DNA of 64,000 nucleotides, from assembly GCA_039707465.1 (NCBI GenBank), contig CM077643.1, positions 328,355,419 through 328,419,418 of the forward strand, in the 5' to 3' direction. The first letter of the stretch is position 1; each line of letters starts with the position of its first letter. The notes below the pieces were generated by a model. That model saw only the letters and a list, made by a program, of their open reading frames with translations. It was not told the origin of the DNA and did no database searches. A program made the translations under genes and the position numbers. Below are positions 1 to 13,469 of the stretch, piece after piece. Origin of the DNA: Rhabdophis nuchalis. Taxonomy: Eukaryota; Chordata; Lepidosauria; Squamata; Natricidae.

Positions 1-862
1 TTTTTTAAGCATCAACCTTCAATGCATGATGCTTGTGTGATTACTGTTTGTCATCATCTTGATCATTAGCATGCCACATCTGAAGATGCTGTCATACCCT
101 TGCACAGGGCATATAAGAGATAGGCATGAGTCTCCATACAAATTTCAGAATTAGCACTTTCCATTTTGTGTTAAGCTATTGACTTTCTCTCTCAGTATTT
201 TTCATGTCATAAATTTTCCCTGGACACAGCTTTACTTGCATGACTGAAATCTGCAATGAAGTTGCTCATTTTCTTGTTCATGGTCTCCTTGGGTACTCAG
301 ATATAGAAAGCTTTTAATGTTGAATTATCTTTTCAAACATTAAACAGTGGTGATTTTTTGATGCCTATAGATAAGTAAAATGAACTAAATATTCTAAATA
401 GTGTAATTTCAGAGCATTTTACTGCATTTATCCTCCTTGGGACATTTAGTACTTTAGAGAGTAAAGCATAGCAATATTATTTGGGAGAAAATCTATAGAC
501 TAATTCTAATAGATTTAACAATAACACTAGTAGATTTGCAAGATAGCAAAGAATAAATAATTTATGAGAAACAACTTTTTTCAAATTTGTTATGGGCTAA
601 AACCACAGATGCAAAACTTTTTTTTAAATATCAGAATTATTTTATAGTTTTTTCATACATATATAGATTTATAGTTATTTTTCTCTATGTGAAAAAATGC
701 AGTTGAAATTTATTGGAAATGCTATAGGTTTAAATCCAACCCATCAGTAAATTTGGGTCATCTTAACTGGAAAATTTTCTATTTCTTCCCTATATCCAAA
801 CACTTCACTTCAAAACATCTAGTAAGCTCAATGGAAATGATACAGATTAAAATATGGTCATT
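1..862. other. AT-rich unique DNA, no gene seen
   Basis: No coding frame, RNA gene or recognisable repeat was found here. Confidence 0.6.
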
Positions 863-870
863 GTATAGAG

Positions 871-1264
871 CCGTGATGGCAAACCTAAGGCACGTGTGTC
901 AGAGAGCCCTCTCTGCTGGCACATGCGTCATCGCCCCAGTTCAGATCTCCAATGGCGTTTCTTTTGTGAGCTTCTGTTTCCCTAAAAACAATGAAACAGA
1001 AGCTCATGAAAGAAAAAGATCTTACCTCTTGATGCGTTGCCAGTGTTGGGATGCCCCACCACCCACTGGCCAGCTGGTCTTTGGGTCTCTGCTGTGCATG
1101 GGTGCACATCAATACAGGTCCATGCATGTGTGAGTTTGCATGTCCATGCATGTGCATATGCATGTCCATGTGCGCGTGCATTCGTGCGCATGTGCACCTT
1201 TCGGTTTCTGTATGCACACACACAGAGTTTGGACACTCAGTGCCTAAATGTTTTGCCATCACTG
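871..1264. mobile_element. Non-autonomous hAT element
   Basis: Ends CCGTGATGGCAAACCTA and TTTTGCCATCACTG form terminal inverted repeats (consensus CAGTGATGGCGAACC). The exact 8 bp duplication GTATAGAG flanks it at 863-870 and 1265-1272. It contains an internal TGCATG/CATGTG-rich stretch (about 1104-1200). No transposase. Same family as 54012-54540 and 60501-60907. Confidence 0.9.
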
Positions 1265-1272
1265 GTATAGAG

Positions 1273-2108
1273 CAACTAATAATAAAACTGTATTCATTGT
1301 CCAATTATTTATCTAGAGATGCTACATTATTGGATAGGGCTATGTCTGGTCAAATATCCTAAAAATAAAAATAATTCAGGCATGTCATATTATCATATTA
1401 TATCTCCTTACTATTTGTATTTTCATTTCTACAACCTCATTTTCAAGTGCTGTTTTTTTTAAAGCATTATATAGCCAATCACACCAGATTTCCATTTCAG
1501 TTTGATTTAATATATGACTTTGTGCAGTACAATTTTCGCTGTGTACTATTGACATGGTAATGAAGTAAAAAAAACAACCACTGGTTTGGATAAAATTGAT
1601 TTAAGTATATTTGTAGTAACTAAACAATGCCTTTCATAAGAAAAGTAAGAAATTTAGAGCTTGATAAAGGAAACTGCATGAAGTTAAGATTATAACGACA
1701 AATTAGTAGAATAGAGACTCTTACAAAGCCTCCATTAAAGAAACCAGGCTTTAAAAATGCTGCCAAGCTTTGTTAAGAATTTTGGATGATAGCATTCAGG
1801 AAGTCCCTTTTTGGAAGAAGAAAAAGGTTTACGGCACTCCTGTCATAGTTTACTTACTTTCAGAATTTCCCTTTTGTCATACATCGAATGGAATACAGAT
1901 AATACTTTGAAAACAATCACACTTTCTTTTCATCTCCTAATTTTAGCAACACAGTTTTAGAAACTTCTGGATTTGCGGGAACTGGTTAAGTGAACACTGT
2001 TAGCCTTCTGCAACTGCTTTTTTCCCCTCACATTATATGTATAACAAATTTAGAAAATATTTTCCATGATTTGAAATTCCTTAGAATGGGAGAACTGCTG
2101 AAAGTAAT
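1273..2108. other. AT-rich unique DNA, no gene seen
   Basis: Nothing recognisable between the two hAT insertions. Confidence 0.6.
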
Positions 2109-2116
2109 ATGCCACC

Positions 2117-2869
2117 CAGAGGTGGTATTCAACAGGTTCTGACCAGTTCTGGAGAACTGGTAGAGGAAATTTTGAGTAGTTTGGAGCAGGGGTCCCCAAC
2201 GCCCGGTCCGTGGACCGGTGCTGGTCCGTGGCTTGATAGTAACCGGGCTGGAGTGAGCGGCAGAGAGAGTAGCGCAACTCTTAGGAAAGTGTAGCAAACG
2301 CTCCACTATCCTGGCGGCTGGCCGGGGCGCTCCCCGGGGGCAGGACAGGGGCAACGGCCTGCATTGGGGGGTCGGGGCACCACCCAGCCCTGCATGGGGG
2401 GAAGGGGATGCCAGGCCCTCCTGCCCGGGACGCAGCCCATCCTTCCCTGCCCCAGCCGAGGATCCTTCACCCGGGACCCCTGGCAGCTTTCCCGCCTGGT
2501 TGCACGTGACCACCGAACATGCGTGCGGCCCACGTGACTCGACTCACCCACTGGAGGCTCCCACTGGTCTGCGGAACTTTTTTTACATGAAACTGGTCCC
2601 TGGTGCCAAAAAGGTTGGGGACCCCTGGTTTGGAGAACTGGTAAATACCACCTCTGACTGGCCCCATCCACCTCTATCTATTCTCTGTCTCTCGAGTCTC
2701 AGCTGGTCTGGAAAAAATGGGGATTTTGCAGTAACCTTCCCTGGAGTAGGGAGGGAATGGAGATTTTCTCTTGCCACACCCACCAAGCCACATTCACCGA
2801 GCCATGCATGCCCACCAAGCCATGCCCACAGAACCAGTAGGAAAACAAAGTTTTCCCATCCCATCACTG
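2117..2869. mobile_element. Non-autonomous hAT element hosting a second hAT
   Basis: Starts CAGAGGTGGTATTCAACAGG and ends CCCATCACTG. Flanks ATGCCACC (2109-2116) and ATACCACC (2870-2877) match at 7 of 8 bases. Without the nested element at 2187-2627 it is about 304 bp and resembles the copy at 44309-44551. Confidence 0.8.
2187..2627. mobile_element. GC-rich hAT element nested in another hAT
   Basis: Terminal repeats CAGGGGTCCCCAACG and GGTTGGGGACCCCTG, with the exact 8 bp duplication GTTTGGAG at 2179-2186 and 2628-2635. The 441 bp interior is GC-rich, unlike the flanks, and has no transposase. Short open frames here are not genes. Confidence 0.92.
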
Positions 2870-2877
2870 ATACCACC

Positions 2878-5800
2878 ATATTTTTTAGATGTACTGTTAG
2901 TTTCTCTGATTTACTTGAGATTTGTTTTTAAGAAAAAAAGGATTTTTGCAAAGTGGAATGGAGAACAGGAGGTACAAGGAGAAGGAGAAAGAAAATTAAG
3001 TGAATTTTAAAAATAGGGATATTTGAGTGATTCTAAAATGTTGGAATAAAAATATAATTAATCTTAATATATTCCACCTGCCCTTGTAAATTTATTAGAT
3101 CAAGCAAACATTTTTTTAAAAAATGAAAGGATATTCCACACATTGTTTGTTTTAAAAAATGAATAAAGCATTCAATATTCGCATTATAACAATAACTATA
3201 TAAAAATTAATCATCTCAAATGGAACCAGAGAAGGCCTATCACATCCACAATTCTGTTTCTACAGCAGCAGTTGAAATGCATATAAAAAGATTAAAAAGG
3301 GGATATAGGAGGACAGTACATCCCTAATACCATTTTCTTGAATAGCTGTACTGAGAGAGACACAATTCTTTTTAAAAGTACTGGAGTCATTGCTATGATT
3401 AAGAATTCTGACATCTATAAATTTAATAAATGAGTTTTTAGAGATCGGAACGATTGAGTGCCACTTGCCCTCCAATCCGGCTTCTTTGGGTGAGTCCAGG
3501 CTATAACATGGACTGTATGAATGAAAAAATATGCCCACCTACTTTTTCCACATATGTACAATTTTTATAGGTCTTTATGATGCCACTTTTATTCTCCTGT
3601 CCTTCCTCCTCACCTTAAAAGCCCCAGTTCTTGAAACTTTCTTTCAATCAAATTTATTTAAGACACTGATCAACATTTTGTCTTTTTCTCATTCTGTAAT
3701 GCCCTTTTAAGATGTGATAGCCATAACTGTAGCTAGTCTAGGTCTGACTATTTGTCTAAAAGTATGATTATATTAATAGTGCTAGTATCAAAAGCTTCCT
3801 AACATTATTTAAGAAGGATTTTTTTAAAATAGCCTCATACTGGATCAATATCTGCTTCAAATTATCAATTGTATTTTGTTTGGCTAGCCTCCACAAGTTC
3901 CTCTTCCTTAAATTTATATCTGAAATTAGGATTCTTTGTATCATTGTGCATAATCACTTACATTAAAATTACATTTGGTATTCCCCCACTTTCAAATTTA
4001 GTTATTTTTAGCACTTTCCCTTTTTTTTTTTTTTAGTTACATGATATAATTTGGTTGTCAGAAGAGATTTCACCCCTAATTCCAGATTGTATTTGAGCTG
4101 CCTATAAAGCATCAACCCCAGACAGATATCTAAGACTGATAAGCACTTATTTTAAACAATTCATTAATAAAAGAGAGGAAGCTGCAGTTTTTTTTCTATG
4201 ATATTGTTGTCTATTGCGGATCTTACAAAGTTCCTGGGCAGGTAGATTAACACCTTCAGAGGAACTCATAGGGTAGTCTGCTCATTCTTCTGTTATTGGG
4301 AAAACTTAATGAAAAATAAGCTGAACTGAACATAGCTCTGGTTAATTGTTTTACAAGATAGCCAAAATTACAATTGACAGATTCTTATATTCACATATGT
4401 GGAGAAACAGTGCCTTCCCATGTTGTGAAGGGGAAGTCTTACAGGCTAAGATTTTCTGAAAATACTACACATTCCTTTTTTAGAGGGAAGAAAAGGGAGG
4501 AGTTTGGAAAGTGAAAATTTTAATAATATGCATAAAACATTGCATCCTGACCCTGAATTGTTGCTTTCTTTTAAAAAGAATATTTTTAAGAAACCATACT
4601 TTATGTGCTCCCTTTTCATTAGTTGTATACCAAGATATGCTCTTCTCCTCAAACATACTCAGGATTACACAAAACTTGATTTTGCCTGAAGTGGATAAAA
4701 AGCAGTAATACATACCTGGCAGTGAAAATACAGCAATACTGGTCCTCCATCAAGAGTTTTTATTGTGTTTCTGTGCCACGTAGGACTAGAGCTCTTTATC
4801 ATACTCTTAAATCCATGTTTGTCAGGGTCTTTCCAAGACACTTATCAAAGTATCTGCTTCCTCCTGTAGCCCATCAAAGACAGGGACCAGAGAGGAGGGG
4901 GCATGGCAAAAGCTGTCTGGAGTAACAGACAGGAGTTGGGCAGGCTGCATCACTCTTAACTGCATCACCAACCACATTGTTGGTGAAGCATTGTGTGGAT
5001 GGAAATAATGTATTGGAAGAAGATTAAAAAAAATTAAAACAAAGACAACTTTAAATAGTATGAATTGAAGGCTGGGGATGAGAAAGAGAAATGTCATGAG
5101 GACGGGACAGTTAACTAAATATGCTCATATCCTGGTTAAGAGGATGTTGATGAGCTTTTAAAGAGTCCATCTAAGAAACAAAAGTAAAATAAAACATAGT
5201 AAACATTAAACTGTAGAATTATAGAATTATGTACATATATTTAGAAGTAGTTTCTTTATATTACTTATCCTGTGGAGATAATGTCTTAGTAGCTTTACGG
5301 AGAGCATTTCATGATGTGGAGATGTATGAATTAGAAAGTGCTTTCCTTTCATGCAACAAAGAATTATTTTCATTCCCGCTGAAATGTTGATATGTATGTA
5401 TAAATTATTTAGACATCCATGTTAAACGCCAAGAATTCACTAGGAAAGATCGTGTTTTGCAAGTTGATTCTTTCCTCATGTTCTGCGTGATTTAAATTAT
5501 TTATAATGTATCAGGCTTTTTCATACATTACATCTAGATAAAGGGGAAAAGAGGATGAAATGTTTGTTTCTTCAATAATCAAACATCTATGCTGCATGAC
5601 CCAGAAAAAGAATGAAAGTGAGCAGAAGCATTGATGATGCTCCAGTAATGTACTATGGGCCTACCTAAATCTTTCTGCTGCATTGCTCTGAACATGAGGG
5701 AGAAGACATGGTAGTGGTTCTTTTATTGTTTGCTTTTATAGTTTCTTTGTAGAATCAACAAAACTCCAGAGAAAATGCAGCAAGAAGAATTGCTTAAAAT

Positions 5801-8409
5801 GGTACTGTTTTTGCATCTATATCACAGAGGAAAAAAATGTTCTCTTTCCTCTTTGGTTATCTTCCTCCTCATTGGTTTGTTTTTACTTCAAAGTGAAAGT
5901 GACACTGCTAAACATTCTTTTTAAGGATAGCTATTCTAAGGCTACAATAGGTGTATTGCAAAACCCAAACCTGGCTTAATCCATGCCAGGGATGACTGTT
6001 ACTCTTTACATCCCAAGAGCTGAGAAGTAACATAGGTTAAAACATTTCCCACACAGTCTCAAGGACTCCACTTGCACCCAGCTACATCTTCAAAGAAAAA
6101 TGAGCCCCAAAGCTCTTTTCCCCTCACCCATCCCAGCTGCTTTACTGAAATTTAGAAAGAAAAACTGGTTGCTAAGAAAGTTCAGGAGCCAAATAGGATT
6201 GTTGTTGTTTTTGAAACTTCAGGACTGGACTGAAGAAATCTTCTCTTTTCTTATTTCACTCACATTTTCAGTAACAATCTCAGTTCTAAATCATAATATA
6301 GTACTTAAAAAAAATTCCCTCAAAGCAATTAATCTGTGCAGAAAGATGATATAGAATGCCAAAGGTACAATGTGGGATTAGTTAAATCTTCCTATTTCAG
6401 AATTGATATTACTCTCATGTTTATATCTGCAAGCCAGCGTCTTGTGTATGATATATCAGAAATTCACATTTGGAAACTTCTTTTTTTATGTTATGTTAGT
6501 TATGGGTTGCACTGGAACATTTGGGAAGTTTGAATGGCCGTTTTGTAGATAACTAAATTCTAGGAGTGTGTACTGGATGTGGATTAGGCTCAAAATCTGG
6601 GATAGATCAGGTTAAGTCAGGTCAAATCATTATTTATATAATGCAGAATAAATAGTTTTCATATACTTTGTCTCAGTTCAAAATCCTTTGTGAAGCTCTG
6701 GCCCTGTTTTGTTTGTTTTTTCATTTTGAAATTTAACATAGTGAAAATGGCAGCTCCATTGAAGTTGCATGAAAAATATATCAATCAGTTGTATTAAAAT
6801 TCATCATGAAGAGAGGAAGGATCACGGCGACCCTCAGAGTGAAAGACTACAGAGGAGGGCAAAGGGAACAGGAATGATCAGCAAAACAGGACCGTTAGAA
6901 AGAGAGAGAAAGGGCAAAATGGGTCTCAGTCATATTGCAGGGGCCATGTTATACTGAGATCTTTTGGAAGTGATATAGATGTTTTTCAGACTGTAGCTTC
7001 TAATGTCTGAAAGTGAAAACTAAAATAATAGTAAGAAATTGCCCTGAAAAATCATGCCAGATTTAAGCAAAGGGCTGAAGTCTAGCTTGGGAGAAATTAG
7101 GAGAATACCAACATAATGCATGAATGAGAACCTTAACAGCTAGGACTTAAAAAAAGAAAGAAAAAGAATAGTACCCCAAAATTAAGAATGGTTTATAATT
7201 GACTCATGGTACTACGAGCTCTCTTCTCTTAACCAGACATATTATGGCAAAAACAAAGGCAAAAATTGGTCTCTAGATGAAAAAGCATTGTCTAACTTTG
7301 TGACACTCACATAAGGAGTATACATTTTAAATTCATTAATTCATTTCTTTTCAAATGAAGAATGTCCATGATAATCCACTATTTGAATAATGGGTAGGAA
7401 GATTATAATTGTGAAGAATGTAGAAGTTAACTGGAGGTTAAAAAGAAGGGGGAAGGACAACAGTTCCAAATTTCCATGAATAATCATGGGAGCGGAACAT
7501 AAAATATCCAGGACTGCAACATATTTACCTCTGAGGTTTTTGCTCATATTATCATCCATCATTTGCCTTTGTCACATGTAATCTAATGTAGACTCAAATG
7601 TAATTAAGAACATATCAAAACAAAGCAGGCAGGCAGGATAATCGTGGTGAATTTCTGACTTCAGAAAGGGCAACGAGTTCCCTAATCTGACTGTAAATGT
7701 TTGTGGGTAACTTTTTCTTTTTCTGAAATTTAGCAGACTAATACTCTTCAAGTACTATATACATTTAAAAGCTGGCTATGTGCTTGTTTGAGGGGGAGAT
7801 GCGCTGAGAAACTACCTTAGCAAGAGGCAGTTGAAATTGCATGTTGTGGGGATAATTCCATTATTTGTCATCTCCATTTCCTTTGAAAAGGGTAGAATTA
7901 CTGTAATTTGCCAACTGGATTTAAGAGCTTCAACCATTATGCTGAAGCTAAGCAAATGTTGTTCTGTTCTGAATAGTTGGGAGACAAATGAAAAACATAG
8001 TGATGTGCTGATTGAGAACACAGAACACTACCAGCCATGCTCCAATAGGCAGAGGTGATGAAAACTCATTTGCTTGATCTTTGTTTTAGAAACTAGCACT
8101 CTAATATGTCTTTATATGGAAAGAAGCTGCAACAATGTTTGAGATTTTATGAAACCAAAGCTCCATGAAATCTCTGAATCGTCTTCAAATATTTCTGAAA
8201 TGATTCAGAGACATCTAAGTGAATACAATAGCTCAAATGGGCTCGGAGATTTGATTTGAAAATTTGATTCAATAAATAATTTTATCTAATCTTTTTTGAA
8301 TTAAATCATCCCTTTGAAGCTTTGCTCAACCCAAACATTTGGCTCATTACTATCTCCTACCACTTGCAGTACTGGTGTCAGTTTTCTATACTATGTGATC
8401 CTTAGAAGA
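2878..8409. other. AT-rich unique DNA, no gene seen
   Basis: Over 5 kb with no recognisable transposon or coding sequence apart from a poly-T run near 4021. Short open frames have no family features. Probably intronic or flanking relative to CHRM3. Confidence 0.55.
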
Positions 8410-8541
8410 CTATTCCCAAATTTGGTTGCTGGGTCATTCTGGGCTTCATCTCCCATCCTTCTCAGCCAGCATGGCGAATAATGAAAGATGATGGGGATTT
8501 TAATTAGGCACCATCTAGGGATCCAAGAATGGGAACCATTG
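8410..8541. mobile_element. Possible old MITE
   Basis: Resembles a reversed palindromic MITE: TCATTCTGGGCTTCATCTCC, CAGCCAGCATGGCG and a terminal ATGGGAACCATTG. No target duplication was found. Confidence 0.35.
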
Positions 8542-9671
8542 CTTTAAAAAGAAAATATTTTGTACACAGACTGCCAGCTTCAGGGAAGAAATTCAATCAG
8601 CTCAGTTTCTTAGCATCAGCTTATTTCTATTTCAGGAAAGTGTGTAAAATATTTCCCTGATAATATTTTCTTAAGGTTGAAAGGAGAAATTGTCTTCATT
8701 GAAGATTAATAACTTTTTTTTATTGTAGATGAAAGGGGTTTATTTGTGCTTGAACAGTTATGAGCCTTGAATGCAGAATAGATTGTTGTAGGTATCCTAG
8801 CTAATGAAGCTGTAACAAAAAGTTCATGACTATCATGATTTATTTTGCTTCTTTTCTGTACAGATTTATAAACCAATATGCTTAAAGTCTTTCTAGAATT
8901 TCTGGTGAAGAGTGTTTAATGTCAAGAAGCCACTGTCTGGCCAGTACCACTAGCAGACAACTGAGTAACATCATCAAACGTAATAGGCAACAATTCTGAT
9001 TTAGGCATATTCCATAAGCAAATGAATGGAAGCTAGAATGAAAGTCTATGTTAATATCTATATCTATATTTCAAGATGGCTGTGTAGACAAAAATCAACA
9101 GTGGTGGTCCTAGGGAAGAGTAGTTACAGAAGCCTTTGGGGGAGTTGTTGGAGGGTGAGAGAAAGGGGACAATAACTTTTGATACATTGACACAGAACTA
9201 TCTCTTTTTACAGTGATATTTAATATATACCGCTACAGTGACCTTGCTTAACACATTATGCATCTACAATTCTATATAGACAATTTCAGATCAAGTATTT
9301 TACAGGGATTTTTTCATCTATTTCATTCCCTTTCTCCTGGATGCATCTTGTTTCTATGCTACCACTTCTGGCCTTGTCATTATGTAAGAGAGGAGAATGG
9401 GGCTGTCTAGTCTGGGCTTGTAGTCTAACACCTTTGTCAATCTATAGTTGCTGGCATCTAGTGAACTCCCTGCCAACTACAATCCTTTCTAGCAGCCATT
9501 CACTCAGCAACTCTCACTCTTGGGTTCTGCTCTTTCCTGGTGGGTCTTCAACTGCAAATTTCTCTTTCTCCTTAATACAAATAGCATTGCTAGTTCATAC
9601 TACGTGAAAACAATTCTAGAAATGTCCAACCTCTTCATTTCCCGTTATTTAATGTTTCTACCTTTTTGTAT
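8542..9671. other. Unique DNA, no gene seen
   Basis: No recognisable element. A short (TATATC)n-like run lies near 9053-9070. Confidence 0.5.
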
Positions 9672-9679
9672 GTATACAG

Positions 9680-10063
9680 CAGGGGTGTCAAACTTCATTT
9701 CATTGAGGGCTGCATCTTGTGTTTGATAAATAAATAAATAAATAAAAAATAAAAAATGATCTTGAGGGACTGTGGTAGGCGTGGCAAGGATGGGCATGGC
9801 CAACTTAATGTCACTCATGTTGGGGGAGCCCATGATGGCCTAAGTGCTCTGCCAGCACAAACAGGCTCCCAAGCTTTCTTTTTGCCTGTGACTGCCTCCT
9901 GCAACAGAGCATGGGAGAGCCGCCCGCAGCCCTCGTGAACTCCATTTTCACTGGCAAAGGCACTGAGGGCTGGTCCTTTGCTGTTTCCAGGGCAGCCCCA
10001 TGGGCCAGATCTAAGCACCCTACAGCCAGATCCGGCCCCAGGGCTTTGAGTTTGACCCCCCTG
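9680..10063. mobile_element. Non-autonomous hAT element
   Basis: Ends CAGGGGTGTCAAACTTCA and GAGTTTGACCCCCCTG. Flanks GTATACAG (9672-9679) and GTATACGG (10064-10071) match at 7 of 8. Contains an AAAT run (9727-9757). Confidence 0.88.
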
Positions 10064-10840
10064 GTATACGGGTATGAAACAAGTGTTTGAGTTAGGCATG
10101 AAATGGGTCCACATGATACTTAAAGAAGCACATATAGAATGAACCATTTCCACATTCACTATCCTCATTAGTATCCTCATTATTCTCTTTAGTAATAGAA
10201 GCTCCAAACCAGGCCAAATACAAAAATCAATGATGCAAACATTCTCCCTCAAAAGGTGGCCAACTATTTACATATGAGGCTGATTACACATCATGTTAGG
10301 AATACTGCAGTTGCTGTTTCTCTTCCTACATTTGATTTACAAAAGTATATGCACCATGATAAATTCTGAAAATATGATTTAATGATGTACTTAAGCAAAG
10401 AATGGAGACTGTAGGATTGACATATTGTAATAGAAATGTATTTTTCGAGTCGCCTGATCTGAAAAAAAAATAGCTTGGACTCCCAATCCACTGGAAAGTA
10501 GAACTGAGATGAAAAATGTCAGTTTTTCAACCCAAAAAACTTAGAGTTTAATCTCTGTTCTTGCTCCATTGCAGTGCAGTAGACAATCATCTGTATAATT
10601 TAAGGATTTATTCTGGTTTGTGGAAAAGATTCTAATCTGGCTGTATTGCTTATAAAAATCATCTAAGACAAATGCTGTGCTGAGTAAAGGATTAAAAATG
10701 TGGAGAGGTGTGATTTACTGCTAAGCCTTTATGTGTAGTGAGATAGCAGCACCAAGTTTCTGTTTTCTAAATAATGTTGCTAAGGTTAAATATGTAGTAG
10801 CTTGCTAAATATATATATATATTTCCTGATGTAATCAGGG

Positions 10841-10910
10841 GAAGCCGGATAGCTCAAGGCATAGAAAGGCTTGCCTGATATGCTGGAGAGTGCCGGTTCA
10901 AACCCCTGAT
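10841..10910 (+). ncRNA. tRNA-like sequence or isolated SINE head
   Basis: Box A-like TAGCTCAAGGC (10850-10860) and box B-like GGTTCAAACCC (10895-10905) are spaced as in a tRNA promoter. ATCAGGGG before and CCCCTGAT after form an 8 bp inverted repeat, and TA runs lie on both sides. A normal cloverleaf does not close cleanly, so it is not called a functional tRNA. Confidence 0.45.
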
Positions 10911-11882
10911 ATATATATATATATCAGAAGCTGATGTGATAATAGAGTTTCTATATTAGGGAGGTTTTACACTAAATGAAAACAAATGCATTGAGAGAGC
11001 TTTTGGGCAACATGAGAGGAAGGCATGGAAACAGAGGGCTGGAAGGGATCTTGGGGGTTTTCTAATCCAACTCTCTGCCAATGTTTTCATGTAATGAGGC
11101 ACTCAATATTTTTGAAAGAAAGGGGGTTCCAATGATGAATGGCAAATACTATGTCATGCAAATCTTTCATAATCAATAAATTTTAGACCCATTTCTTTTA
11201 AACAACTAAAATTTCAAGGGTTTTCAGTTATAGAACTGATAATTCAGTTGAAAAAAAATCCTCTTAACACAAATAGTTAAAGAACTTCCAAAGAAATGAA
11301 GAATAATGAAACACATGTCACCTCAAGTCATACTGTAGATGAAGAGAAACATAGAAAAGTATATGGTAGGTCATGACCTATTCTTTTAAAATATGCTTCT
11401 ATGACCCAGTTAGTGATTTAAAAATGTTATACTATGGAACGTGAAATGAATTTTTGGGGTTTTCTCCCAGCAGATTTACAGAGGCATGAAAAGAAGATAA
11501 GTCCAGCTGGGATGATTCTTAAACAGAAAACAAACAAACAAATAATTATCCATGATTGGAGTTAACAGGGCTTGAAATTATTTTCTATAATGTACAAATG
11601 TGTCTAAGAAAAGATCTTTTCCCCAAGTTTTTTTGCAGACATTTCCCCCCAGCATTTCCTGGTATGGCCCTGTGGGTGGGTCTATGCCACATTTATCATG
11701 TTGCAGCAGGTGATATGACAAAGCCACATGGCATCAGTTTTAAAACAAAATAGTCAAGAGAATAATGGTTTACAATTTATTTTTACTTAAATCTGAAATC
11801 ACAAATGGACAAATAAGTGGAAGAGGTGGTTTTATTCACTGTTTATGTGTGGATAGCTAGTCAAAATGTTAAAAAGGAAAAG

Positions 11883-11921
11883 CACACACAAACACACACA
11901 CACAGACAAACACACACAAAA
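11883..11921. repeat. (AC)n-like simple repeat
   Basis: CACACAAACACACACACAC followed by interrupted AC units. Confidence 0.85.
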
Positions 11922-11989
11922 TATATAGCAGTTACACTTGGCAATGTTAAGATCATCTCATGGGCTCTCTTACAAAATGACTGCTTGAA

Positions 11990-12204
11990 GATTAATTGAT
12001 TGATTGAAGCTTTTAACTCAGTTTTTGAGTCTTGGTGACTGGCTGAACTAATTCCTGAAGTTTTCCTGGCAAGTTTTGGGAAAAACCTGCTTCCTAGGAT
12101 TGAGAAAGAGTGACTGGCCTAAGGTCACACAGCTGGTTTTGAGTCTCAAGAAGGATTAGAACTTATACCTTAGCACCTTAACCACTGCAACAAACTGGCT
12201 CTCC
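11990..12204 (-). mobile_element. tRNA-derived SINE
   Basis: On the minus strand: GAGAGCCAGTTTGTTGCAGT with box A-like GCAGTGGTTAAGGTGC, a box B-like GTTCTAATCC, then CAGCTGTGTGACCTTAGGCC and CTTGCCAGGAAAACTTCAGG. It ends in CAATCAATCAAT. The same body occurs at 24371-24715, and part of it at 61727-61884. Confidence 0.8.
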
Positions 12205-13469
12205 ATTGTTTGGGTCCAATAAAAAAATAATTCTTTTTTAATGGCCCAACTGAAAGCACTCCTCCTATCCACTACCTCTAACCATTCCCCACCCCCCGGA
12301 AGCAAGCAAAGAGTTCTAAACAAAGCACAGAGCTACAGCTGGATTTTTTTTTTAAATTTTCTAAGTGGACTCATCTATCTGGAGTACAGAGTTACATACA
12401 GAAAATAAGATAATAATCAATTAATAGGTGAAGCTGTTGCTTTGTTTTACCTTAGAAAAAAAATTTGTTGGTGTGGGTCATGGACAGAGAAATATTGACC
12501 TTAATGTTGAGAGGCGTCATGTGCCTAGGAAGTCCCTCTGTTGTCCATATATTACTGCTATTTATTAGAAAATGTGTGTGGTGGGGGAGATAAAACTTAA
12601 TGGCTCATCAACTGGATTCTATCATTTTAGTTCTTGTTAGAATACTTCAATGGACCAAATTTAGTTTAAGGCGTACTATGTACGTTATTACCATGTGTCA
12701 GTTTAAGTTTTCCATGCATCCCTGAAAACAACAATCATTCGTTCTCATTTGAAATATACCTGAAAACATGTGACAAGACAAAAGATGATAAATTGCTGGC
12801 TCCTTTTATTTTCCTTATATGTTGTACAAGAATAGCAAAGACTCCGATGCAAACGGAAGAGACTGACAATAAAATGCACTTCAATACTTATCGTGATTTA
12901 ATGCTGATCATCAGATACATACCATAACCAGTTGGCATGTTGAAACATAATGACACGTACTGTTTTTACTTCATACAAGAAAATCTGTAAATAAATGTTA
13001 GCCTAAAGCCTTAGAGATAACAAAATATACACAGTGACTTAAGTATTCTACATTTAATGCAGATAATTGGAATGAAGCTATTTCCAGTGTTGCAATAAAA
13101 ACTACTTGTAGAATAGTGACTTTCCTATTTTCTTGCATGATTTACTGACCTCTCAGTTTTGCTTGAAGACCTCATAATCTTGCAGAACAAATTTTAGAAG
13201 TCAGCAGGGGTCACCTGGGGATAACCTATAAGCTTCTATGTTCAATTCACTTCCATTAGATCAGAACAAAACGAGCAGTGGGAAAACTATTTGACATATA
13301 TTTTGTATTTAGCTACAGAAATAATGGGTAGAGACTGCAAGGCATTCATATCATATTCTACAAGTTGCTGTTCAATTTTCATCTAACATTATTTGTAGTA
13401 TTGCTGGAAAGAAGAATGGCCAATCCTCTGTCCTATAAAAATTTTGCAGATACTTGGAACTTCATCATT
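12205..13469. other. AT-rich unique DNA, no gene seen
   Basis: No recognisable element up to the CR1 5' boundary. Confidence 0.5.

Larger units (their letters stand above)
10072..11989. other. Unique DNA with a tRNA-like sequence and an AC repeat
   Basis: Apart from the tRNA-like sequence at 10841 and the AC run at 11883, only short TTGGGGGTTTTCTAATCCAA-type text near 11050 hints at a CR1 3' remnant. It is too short to call. Confidence 0.5.

Noticed and set aside
885..1304. His/Met-rich 139-codon frame
   Set aside because: Generated by the TGCATG tract inside a hAT element.
2028..2931. Several GC-rich open frames on both strands
   Set aside because: All fall within the nested hAT elements and show no protein family features.
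7341..7562. Short minus-strand frame in unique DNA
   Set aside because: Seventy-odd codons are expected by chance in 64 kb of AT-rich DNA, and no motif or conservation evidence supports it.
10841..10910. Functional tRNA gene
   Set aside because: The promoter boxes fit but the arms do not form a standard cloverleaf, so an isotype could not be assigned.
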